Origin: Microthyrium microscopicum
Taxonomy: Eukaryota > Ascomycota > Dothideomycetes > Microthyriales > Microthyriaceae
Length of the DNA stretch: 64,000 nucleotides
Direction of reading: 5' to 3'
NCBI GenBank assembly: GCA_010405405.1
Contig: MU004239.1
Location: 62,001-126,000, forward strand
A model generated the notes under the pieces. The model did not search any database. It saw only the letters and a list, made by a program, of their open reading frames with translations, and was not told the origin of the DNA. Shown here piece after piece: positions 56,898 through 64,000 of this stretch. Both the position numbers and the translations under genes were made by a program. Numbering within the stretch: the stretch's first letter is position 1; every line of letters begins with the position of its first letter.

Positions 56898-57731
56898 ATG
56901 GGATCCTACAACCCTATCACGATCTCCGACGACTTTACCTACAACCACGGAGTGAACCTGGGCAACATCACAACGACACTGGAGAATGGCATTTTTACCA
57001 TCGCCATAGGAAGACTAGATGGAGCAACCCATGCTGGCATGGCGCAAGTCTTCCGTATCGCCCATGAGTCTCCCGCGGACGTCGTCGTCGTCACTGGCCA
57101 AAATCGTTCTTTCCTCAATCCTACGAATTACGACTTTGACTTTGTCAAAAGCCAGACAGAATGGAAATCGTTCGTTCAGATCTTCAAAGAAGGCGAAGAG
57201 ATCCCACGCGACATTATGAACTGCGAGAAACCTACCATCGCAAAGGTCTTTGCACCTGGAGCACATAGCCTAGGCGCATCCATTGCGCTATGCTGTGATT
57301 TTGTTGTGGCCGCCGAGGACGCAACTTTCAGCGATCCTCATCTCTCTGGTTTCGGGGTGACTCCTGGCGATGGTGGCTCGCTAGTCTGGCCTACGAGAAT
57401 TGGTCTTGGTCGCGCGCGCGAGTTCTTAATGCTCGATCGTATTGCGACTGCAAAGGAAGCTCTTGACATGGGCTTGATCAACCGCTGTGTTCCTGTCGAT
57501 GAAGTCGACGCTGAGGTTGACAAGATTGCTAAGAAGCTACAGTCGTACAACCCGGTGGCTACCAAGTACACCAAGCGTTGGCTGAATCAGTACATGCGGC
57601 ATGCGCAGAATATTGCGGGTATGGGCAGTCTGTATGCAGAGGGAATGGTTTTGCAAAGGGCTGAATTCGCTTCAAATGCTGATGGGTACACCGACAAACT
57701 GACAAAGAACAAGGGCTTTACAGAGAGTTGA
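56898..57731 (+). CDS. Crotonase-fold (enoyl-CoA hydratase/isomerase-like) protein
   Basis: Single exon; the start MGSYNPITISDDF at 56898 is favoured over in-frame codons upstream. 277 aa is a normal length. The crotonase core is clear: IAHESPADVVVVTGQNRSF, then KPTIAKVFAPGAHSLGASIA (oxyanion-hole region, about 111-130), LCCDFVVAAEDATFSDPHLS and GLGRAREFLMLDRIATAKEA with ALDMGLINRCVP. The two glutamates of typical hydratases seem absent: where GGGCELA and PEV would stand this protein has GASIALC and PHL. It may be an isomerase, a hydrolase or another crotonase type rather than an enoyl-CoA hydratase. No clear PTS1 (ends KGFTES). Confidence 0.8.
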   Translation: MGSYNPITISDDFTYNHGVNLGNITTTLENGIFTIAIGRLDGATHAGMAQVFRIAHESPADVVVVTGQNRSFLNPTNYDFDFVKSQTEWKSFVQIFKEGEEIPRDIMNCEKPTIAKVFAPGAHSLGASIALCCDFVVAAEDATFSDPHLSGFGVTPGDGGSLVWPTRIGLGRAREFLMLDRIATAKEALDMGLINRCVPVDEVDAEVDKIAKKLQSYNPVATKYTKRWLNQYMRHAQNIAGMGSLYAEGMVLQRAEFASNADGYTDKLTKNKGFTES

Positions 57732-57883
57732 TCATACTTCAGAAGGTCCAGAATCCCGATAATTCGAGAAAGCGCGGTAGCAATACTAGTATCGACCAGA
57801 AACAAGAACAAAGACTAGAAGTGCTTGATGCTCGCTTGATATGTATAGAACTAAAAGCGGGACAGCAGTAGATATGTGGCTCC
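57732..57883. other. Convergent spacer
   Basis: Short 3' region shared by the crotonase gene and the minus-strand F-box-like gene. Nothing else. Confidence 0.5.
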
Positions 57884-60103
57884 TCAATGCCCGCGCAGCT
57901 GCTTTGCCTGCCAATTATAGTGGTCGAAAATCCTGTCCAGGACATCACGGAGTTCGTGATAGCAAACATCCCAGGGCAGAGCTTCCCTTTTGTCGAACCG
58001 GAGGCCTTCCCAGCCATGTATGGTAGCTCTGTTGAGTGCTTCCAAGCATTCAAGATCGGAAACCTCGTCCCAGCCTAGGTAATTGCAGACTGTAAAGACC
58101 TGATCTAGCTCAGGTGTATCTCTAGCTACATTGGCCAAATGAAAGCATGTATTCCGGTATTCGTAATATGAAAGTTGTTTGAATTCCTCCGAAAACGAAG
58201 TATTCTCGACATTGTCTTCTTCCAATTCTGACGGATATGATGGATAGTCTGGCTCGGTGTGATAACCACAGTGTTTCCCGGCAAGGTAGCAGAGAGCACA
58301 AGCTGGCATGATGCTTCCTGTGGAGATGGGTGCGATAGGGAATGTATTGAAGCGTCCTAAGGCTTTGTGACGTGCCGGCTCCTCGAGATACGATCCATCT
58401 TCCATAGTCGCCAGGAGAAATAGCAGGAAATGATGGCGGAGAAAGTTGAAGAGGGGAATCACACTACGATAGCAACCTTTTATATCTTCCGAACCAGGAC
58501 TATCAAGGTTTGGCGTTATCTGACTTTCCGAAGCTGGACTGATTACCAATAATGATTGATCAGCTAGTGGATGTTCAACGCGCTCGAATGTATGCGCCGG
58601 ATCCAAAGGAACAACAGTTGAAGGATTTGGTAACATTGTAGGCGCTGCAGCAGCAGAATCAGGTCTCATAGATTTACAAATGCTTGGAAGCGCGCCGTAG
58701 CCTCTGTCGAATTCCCAGTAGTGTTCAGAAAATGCTGCCGCGAGGGTGAAATGCTGGGTTTTTATGCTTTTAAGGATAATATGCTCTGGCCAGTGCTTAT
58801 CAAGGTCCTCAATCCGGAGTTTTGGAACTACTGGTGGAGTAAGATCAGCATGAACCTCATTCCAGTCGTCGTCAGTAAACCATGAGCTCGTTCGCTGCTC
58901 CCAAGGCACGCCCACATCGTTGGGCCCAAAAGCTACCACGATACGTAAGTGCTGCAGGCATGGAAAATGCCAAATGCTTTTCAGTATGTCCCCGTATGTA
59001 TTATTATGACGGCCCTGTAAATCCAAGGCGTCCCATACGTCCAAGTAGCTTATCATGGCACAGCCCTCTTGTCCAAGGAATTCTTTGAACTTTGGTATAG
59101 CTGGGAGCCAATCTGTGGTGCAAACGCGAGACCTGAAAAGAATAGGCATTGCTTCATAGCGCATTTGTCGCGAGGTTCTCAGCACCGCTGAAGACAGGAA
59201 GTATTTGAGATCGTGGTTACTGCTGTCGAGTGTAATTCTTTTCAGTTCTATACCCCAGCGATCGAAAAATGGAGCGAAAGTTTCCTCAGGACCATCTATA
59301 TCCCCAGGGATGTCAATATCGAAGCAGTGCTCGTATATAAGGTTGCGTATCTCCAAAGGAAGGCGCAGGAGGTAATGGGTTAACGATGGATCGATGCATG
59401 GTGTCTCAACAATGCCCTGATGCGGCTCGACCATATATATATTGGGATACAAATCCTGTGAACTTCCAAACTCAGCCAGCCATTCGTCTGCTTCGTTGTT
59501 CTCTTCCCAATATTCATCATCGGCTAGCGAATCAACGTCATCAGTGTCGTTATTGTCCTTCACGGAATCCTCGGAGTTTTCGCTTTTGAATTCCCAGTCG
59601 TCGTAGGCTGGTACCTCGTGTGACATGTTTTCAGGTATGTCTTGGGGCAGGTTTCGTTGCATGATTTGGGATATGGCCTCCAGTACTTCCTGGAGTACGT
59701 TGCCTGGCAATATATTTAGTGTATCGCCTAAAATTTGAGCTGCTGTCCTATCCGCAGCGCGGTCTGTTGCCTGTTCTGCTGCCTCATCCGCAGCGCCGCC
59801 TGCTGCCTCGTCTGCTGCTTCATCTGAAGTCTCGTCGGAAAACTCGTTGAAGCCATTTACGGAACCATGTGATGGGCCATCCGTAGAGTTGGGGTTTTCG
59901 TCATGCGGGGCCGTTTCTGATGTCTCATCAGCGGATGATGATCTTGACAAGTCCATGATTTGTGTTGCAAAGTGTCTGTTCCGAGTGAGGAGACTATCGA
60001 TGGCGCGCACATCGAAAACGAATCGGAAAATTGTTGATTGTCTCGTCTGGCTAATGGAACACAATAATGGCTTCGTACATAGTAGTTGGATATTTGAAGT
60101 CAT
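57884..60103 (-). CDS. F-box-like fungal protein, tandem paralogue A, 739 aa
   Basis: Single exon. Either the first ATG (60103) or the in-frame ATG at 59956 (MDLSRSSSADETSE) could start it; the second begins directly at the acidic region and may be the real one. Acidic Ser/Glu/Asp sequence with an Ala-rich repeat (DEAADEAAGGAADEAA) fills the N-terminus. The segment LTHYLLRLPLEIRNLIYEHC is the fungal LPLEIR..IY motif seen at the head of F-box-like and 2EXR-type proteins. It continues SAVLRTSRQMRYEAMPILF and FLGQEGCAMISYLDVWDALDL, shared almost segment for segment with the gene next door. The C-terminal third holds two Cys-rich motifs (PACALCYLAGKHCGYH). A ubiquitin-ligase adaptor role is only a guess. 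Confidence 0.75.
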   Translation of the reverse strand: MTSNIQLLCTKPLLCSISQTRQSTIFRFVFDVRAIDSLLTRNRHFATQIMDLSRSSSADETSETAPHDENPNSTDGPSHGSVNGFNEFSDETSDEAADEAAGGAADEAAEQATDRAADRTAAQILGDTLNILPGNVLQEVLEAISQIMQRNLPQDIPENMSHEVPAYDDWEFKSENSEDSVKDNNDTDDVDSLADDEYWEENNEADEWLAEFGSSQDLYPNIYMVEPHQGIVETPCIDPSLTHYLLRLPLEIRNLIYEHCFDIDIPGDIDGPEETFAPFFDRWGIELKRITLDSSNHDLKYFLSSAVLRTSRQMRYEAMPILFRSRVCTTDWLPAIPKFKEFLGQEGCAMISYLDVWDALDLQGRHNNTYGDILKSIWHFPCLQHLRIVVAFGPNDVGVPWEQRTSSWFTDDDWNEVHADLTPPVVPKLRIEDLDKHWPEHIILKSIKTQHFTLAAAFSEHYWEFDRGYGALPSICKSMRPDSAAAAPTMLPNPSTVVPLDPAHTFERVEHPLADQSLLVISPASESQITPNLDSPGSEDIKGCYRSVIPLFNFLRHHFLLFLLATMEDGSYLEEPARHKALGRFNTFPIAPISTGSIMPACALCYLAGKHCGYHTEPDYPSYPSELEEDNVENTSFSEEFKQLSYYEYRNTCFHLANVARDTPELDQVFTVCNYLGWDEVSDLECLEALNRATIHGWEGLRFDKREALPWDVCYHELRDVLDRIFDHYNWQAKQLRGH

Positions 60104-60803
60104 GGGGTTGCAGTGATTGGATTATTCGGACCCCTGAAATTGAACCTTCCTTTTGCATGTGCGCCCCTTTCACGCGACGCGATCGACGCGTTAAGCTTCA
60201 AGAAGATACCTTATGACGCGTAATAGCGGCTAACCTGTTCACATCAGAGAACACCAAAACCCAAACCTAAAACTACTAAATTAGTTTGAGTCCTTCTTCA
60301 ACACAAATATTCGATCGATCCATTGAGTCCCTACGCCAGTTGGCAGACATCTCAGCCCTTTCGCCGTTATGTCTCGAGGTCTGTTAAGTTAAAAGTACCG
60401 CTTTTCACTGCAATATAGTCGCCTCAAAATTGGGACCGAAAGGCTAGAGATGTTCCCCGCGACCAAGGGGATGGCAGTGTTTCTTCCAGTAGAATATCGC
60501 CGCCACTGTAATCTGGCATAGACGAACCTACATTACTCGCTAAAGGCACGTACTGTGCAATTCCGCACACTAAAATTCAAGGCAACCTCTTGAAGGCAAC
60601 TAGTGTACATATGTAGAGAGACAAGTCTCAAGTTCTTCATGATACTTGTGCTTTATACTATCCTATTATACGATGAGATGTGACATTGAAGCCGTCTCTC
60701 TTGCAAGTCATCCTACAGCTTCAAGGACTTTCTGAGGAATAAACGATTGATAAGAGTGAATGATGTATGAAGACATGAACTTTTCCTTTGAGCTGACCAG
60801 CTT
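60104..60803. other. Spacer between tandem paralogues
   Basis: Promoter of paralogue A and 3' flank of paralogue B. No gene seen. Confidence 0.45.
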
Positions 60804-63173
60804 TCAGATGAATTGAGCAGTGCGATGACGGCGACGACGCCCACGACCATACTGTCCCGATGGGTTATCGAAGTGTTGCATGCTCTTATTCAATTTCATA
60901 GCAGAGACAACTTCGCGGTAAAACACTGCCCATACTGGCACATTCGTCTTATTGATTGCGTCACCTGTCCAACCATGATCCAACGCTTGATCAAGCCCTT
61001 CCAAAAGCTCTCGATGCGGCGGCTCGGCCCATTGCAGATAGTCGAGAGTCGTCCAGATCCTCGCAAAGTAAGAGAAGCCCTCGAATGCTTCGACGACTGC
61101 ACGAGAGGCCCTGCGCACGGCTCCATATGATAGATTGTCGAATTGTACAACCAGTTCTTCTTCAGACATTTTTACACCATTGATCTTCATGGCACATGGT
61201 AGTTGTTTAGGCACGCCGTGATATCCGCAATGTCGGTGAATTGCATAGCAAAGTGGGCAATCGCGCATAATGCTCCCAGTAGTACCAAGTGCGCGTGGAA
61301 AGGTAGCAAAGTCGCAAATTTGTTTCATACTTGTGCGAGCTCCCGGAGTGTCTCCCCGAATTTTGGATCTGGTTCTGTGGACAAAGAAATCGCGGAAAAA
61401 GTTGTAAATAGGAAGGACATTATGGGCCTGGTCATCGGTATCTTGCCAAGTTGGCTTGATGTCATCGCCTTCAGCACCAGTGCCAGCAGACAAAGCGGAG
61501 GGTTGGAGAGTCATATTCAAAGCTTCAGTAACTGCTACAGTCAAACCACTTACTGGTACTTCTGCTAGTGTCTCTGATGGTTTTGTATCGGTCGCAGTTG
61601 ATGGTACTGTTTTGACGTTTATAGACGTGTCCACTATAGTTGTGAAAGGTTCTTCTGCAACAGCAGTTGTCTCTATCAGGGTTGATGGTGCTTCCAAAGA
61701 ATCTGATGGCGTGTTCGCCGGAACTGTCAAAGATTCTTCTGCAACAGCAGTTGTCTCCAATAGGGTTGATGGTGCTTCCACAATATCTGACGGCGCTTCC
61801 ACGGGTATTGGCAGTTCAACTAGTGCCTTCAGGGATATTTCTGCCGGAACTAGTGCTATTTTGGATGGGCTTGATGTTGCTTCTGTCAAATTTGTTGGTG
61901 CTTCATCCATGACCAATGTCTCTGGAACATCAGGCACGACTACAGGCATTGAGAACAGCGGCGGCTCTTTGAGGCTAGAAATAGGCTGCATAGATCGCGC
62001 AAGTTGTGGAAAAGCTCCGTAGTCTCTATCAAACTCAAAATATTGCTTGCCTCTTGTCATTGCCAAGGTGAAGTGAGGAACTTTGAGCTTCTGAAGGGCA
62101 TCATACTCCGGCCAAAAATCCTCTAGGTGTTCCCTTCGCATCTTAGGAACTGCTTCTTCTTTGATCTCCCACTCGTCGCTGACAGGATCTACGAAGAAGT
62201 CACCGGGATCAAACCACGGGTGTGCTGGAAGCTCTGGTTCGTCCTCAGAGTCTTCATTGGTGTTCACCAGCTTAGGTAGTCTGAAGGAGAGGACGATACG
62301 AAGATGCTGCAGTGATGGGAACATGTCGAAATCTTTGATCTGGTATTTGAATTTTTGCTGACGACCAGGAGACAATTCCATATCTTTGAGATTCAGGCTG
62401 TCCCATATGTCCAGGTAGCTCACCATCTGACATCCTGAGGGTCCAAGAAAGTCCACGAAATATGGAAGAGCAGGAAGATAGTCTAGTGTAAAAGCACGCA
62501 TCCCGAATAGTACCGGTAAAGCTTCATAGCGAAATTGCCGCGAGGTTCGCAATAGAGGATCCGACAGGTAGAACGACAAATCTTGGCTGCCGTAGTTCAG
62601 TATGATCTTCGGAACGACTTTCTTCTCTCGGTCCTTAAATACGGTATGGGCCTCTTGAGGATGTCTTGGTCTGTCATCCAAGTAGCTATTGAAGTGGTAT
62701 TTGTATATTTGGATGCGTATTTCCAACGGAAGGCGTAAGAGATATTGCGTTATCGATGATTTACTACATGGGGTTTCGACGGCCCCACCATAAGATTCAA
62801 CAATAAAGAGTCGGTTATACAGTCTTCGAGACCCTTCCGGAAATTTTAGCAACCATTCATCGGCGGCATTGTTTTCTTCCCAATAGTCTGTATCGGCGCA
62901 CGATTCCATGTCATTGTAGCCATCATCGAAATCATCAACTTCGAGGGCTCGGCTTGCGCTTCTCCATGTGCCATTGGAGGCGGCGTCTTCGGATGAAGTG
63001 TCGTCGTCTGAGGAGTCTTCAGGTGGAGCATCATTTGGTAAGGCCGTTCCTGTCGCTTCCTCCAAAGAATCCTCATCGCTGGAGGACTCTTCTTCGCTGG
63101 AGGATTCTTCGTCTTCTTCGTCATTGTTGATGGATACCACGACTGCGGGTGGAACAGTTCTTCGGTGGCTCAT
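60804..63173 (-). CDS. F-box-like fungal protein, tandem paralogue B, 789 aa
   Basis: Single exon, start MSHRRTVPPAVVVSINNDEE. It follows paralogue A throughout: an acidic N-terminus, ITQYLLRLPLEIRIQIYKYH, DPLLRTSRQFRYEALPVLF, FLGPSGCQMVSYLDIWDSLN, RDCPLCYAIHRHCGYH, and YREVVSAM near the end. Unlike A it carries a 160-residue Thr/Val/Ala/Pro-rich insert. Within it a segment containing APSTLLETTAVAEE is repeated as APSTLIETTAVAEE (61,620-61,810), so the insert has grown by DNA duplication. Same orientation and about 700 bp spacing point to a local tandem duplication. The biochemical role is unknown. Confidence 0.75.
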   Translation of the reverse strand: MSHRRTVPPAVVVSINNDEEDEESSSEEESSSDEDSLEEATGTALPNDAPPEDSSDDDTSSEDAASNGTWRSASRALEVDDFDDGYNDMESCADTDYWEENNAADEWLLKFPEGSRRLYNRLFIVESYGGAVETPCSKSSITQYLLRLPLEIRIQIYKYHFNSYLDDRPRHPQEAHTVFKDREKKVVPKIILNYGSQDLSFYLSDPLLRTSRQFRYEALPVLFGMRAFTLDYLPALPYFVDFLGPSGCQMVSYLDIWDSLNLKDMELSPGRQQKFKYQIKDFDMFPSLQHLRIVLSFRLPKLVNTNEDSEDEPELPAHPWFDPGDFFVDPVSDEWEIKEEAVPKMRREHLEDFWPEYDALQKLKVPHFTLAMTRGKQYFEFDRDYGAFPQLARSMQPISSLKEPPLFSMPVVVPDVPETLVMDEAPTNLTEATSSPSKIALVPAEISLKALVELPIPVEAPSDIVEAPSTLLETTAVAEESLTVPANTPSDSLEAPSTLIETTAVAEEPFTTIVDTSINVKTVPSTATDTKPSETLAEVPVSGLTVAVTEALNMTLQPSALSAGTGAEGDDIKPTWQDTDDQAHNVLPIYNFFRDFFVHRTRSKIRGDTPGARTSMKQICDFATFPRALGTTGSIMRDCPLCYAIHRHCGYHGVPKQLPCAMKINGVKMSEEELVVQFDNLSYGAVRRASRAVVEAFEGFSYFARIWTTLDYLQWAEPPHRELLEGLDQALDHGWTGDAINKTNVPVWAVFYREVVSAMKLNKSMQHFDNPSGQYGRGRRRRHRTAQFI
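61630..61800. repeat. Internal tandem duplication in paralogue B
   Basis: Two close copies of a unit of about 90 bp, including TTCTTCTGCAACAGCAGTTG and a TCTCTATCAGGG or TCTCCAATAGGG continuation, lie head to tail within the coding insert. The copies begin near 61649 and 61736 and differ at a few bases. Confidence 0.7.
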
Positions 63174-63637
63174 ATCGGCACCGGAGCAAGCACGAAGCTA
63201 AAGAAACAAATATGGAGATAAAAACTTCTGGAGCTGTCTGGTTGAAGTCAATGTGTGGGAGAGTGTTAGGTGTGCTCCTGACAGGGATGCTATCGCGAAC
63301 TAGACGCGTTGGCTCCACAAAAAATTCGTACCTTGTTTCTATTAGGCTAGCCTGATTTCAACATCTACTTTTTCATCCTCACTCCAAGAGAAGCAGCCTA
63401 GGTCTCCAATTAGAAAGAAAGCAGCACAGGAAGACACTGCAGCATTAGTGAAAAGAGAAGCTCGTAAAGCAGTGCTACAAGAGCAATTCAATTCTAGTGA
63501 TTTGATGGCTGGCTGGCTTCTTTCCATCATCAATGAGATTGAGCAGAGGAAAAATTGAATCAATGAAGTTGCATAAAACCAAATCGAGGAAAGCAGTACA
63601 TTCTAAATTAGCCACTGGCAAAGCAGATACTTGAAAT
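63174..63637. other. Upstream region of paralogue B, no other gene
   Basis: Short frames only. It is the probable promoter of paralogue B. Confidence 0.4.
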
Positions 63638-63769
63638 TAAGTAAGTAAGTAAGTAAGTCAGTAAGTAAGTAAGTAGGTAGGTAGGTAGGTAGGTAGGTAG
63701 GTAGGTAGGTAGGTAGGTAGGTAGGTAGGTAGGTAGGTAGGTAGGTAGGTAGGTAGGTAGGTAGGTAGG
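63638..63769 (+). repeat. Tetranucleotide microsatellite (GTAA)n(GTAG)n
   Basis: About nine GTAA units, one of them GTCA, run into 24 perfect GTAG units (63673-63768). The perfect part and the sharp switch between motifs suggest recent expansion of a single variant. Confidence 0.95.
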
Positions 63770-64000
63770 AAGAGAGGCATCCTCGTGATCTCCTTTGAGA
63801 TCATACTAGAGTATCATTGCCATAAGGACTGCTTGCATTTTCTATGTCAACTTTCCTACAACTTTTGCTCTTCAGCACACAGTACCAGACAAGAAGATGA
63901 TCCGAAACGACTGTCCAATTCCCAACGGGTCAAAGACACATTGATAACACCGAAACTATCGTCAGCAGCCCGGAAACATGGATCCATTGGTCTTCTCAGC
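63770..64000. other. Window end, nothing recognised
   Basis: No open frame or repeat in the last 230 bases. Confidence 0.4.

Noticed and set aside
61456-62022. 188-codon Ser/Val-rich plus-strand frame
   Set aside because: Antisense shadow of the Thr/Pro/Val-rich insert of paralogue B.

Overview
The window looks like nuclear DNA of a filamentous ascomycete (Pezizomycotina). Genes carry short GT-AG introns of about 45-80 nt. Several families are fungus-typical: an AA9 copper monooxygenase, a SulP sulfate permease with a STAS domain, a Kre9/Knh1-like surface protein and a DUF3295-like acidic protein. Long AT-rich stretches have almost no CpA/TpG, the mark of repeat-induced point mutation (RIP). 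I cannot fix the genus; Leotiomycetes is only a guess.

Layout. 0-5 kb: the 3' part of an acidic, Ser-rich, probably nuclear protein whose reading frame is open to the window edge, then an intact four-exon secreted class 3 lipase. 5.7 kb: a degenerate tRNA-like sequence. 6.0-13.3 kb: an AT-rich, RIP-saturated block bounded by near-identical inverted termini next to TA dinucleotides. It holds a tandem array of about 483 bp units, a minisatellite and a 10-N assembly gap. 15.1-15.8 kb: a small SET-type gene with a 12-bp coding minisatellite. 16-20 kb: a gene graveyard with an NmrA-like pseudogene, a probable relic of a rhodopsin-like membrane protein, and a 313 bp MITE with a perfect internal hairpin. 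20.4-23.1 kb: a second, milder AT-rich relic.

24.9-30.5 kb: a DUF3295-like gene convergent with a five-exon sulfate permease. 32.4-34.1 kb: a D-amino-acid oxidase gene split by a 498 bp MITE at a TA site; the host frame on both sides is otherwise open. 36.3-39.5 kb: a type II membrane fucosyltransferase-like protein and a small secreted protein. 40.0-48 kb: four minus-strand genes, namely a Kre9/Knh1-like type I membrane protein, two uncharacterised proteins and a 627-aa fungal protein.

49.9-55.0 kb: three co-oriented minus-strand genes, namely a Gfo/Idh/MocA oxidoreductase, a six-exon secreted alpha/beta hydrolase with a 20-nt exon, and a secreted AA9 monooxygenase. The last two suggest extracellular attack on plant polymers. 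55.8-63.2 kb: a small coiled-coil ORF, a crotonase-fold protein that appears to lack the usual catalytic glutamates, and two tandem paralogues with a fungal F-box-like LPLEIR region. 63.6 kb: a tetranucleotide microsatellite. I found no CRISPR array, rRNA, or convincing new multi-gene system. The best leads are the MITE-split oxidase and the RIP-saturated block with RIP-spared termini.
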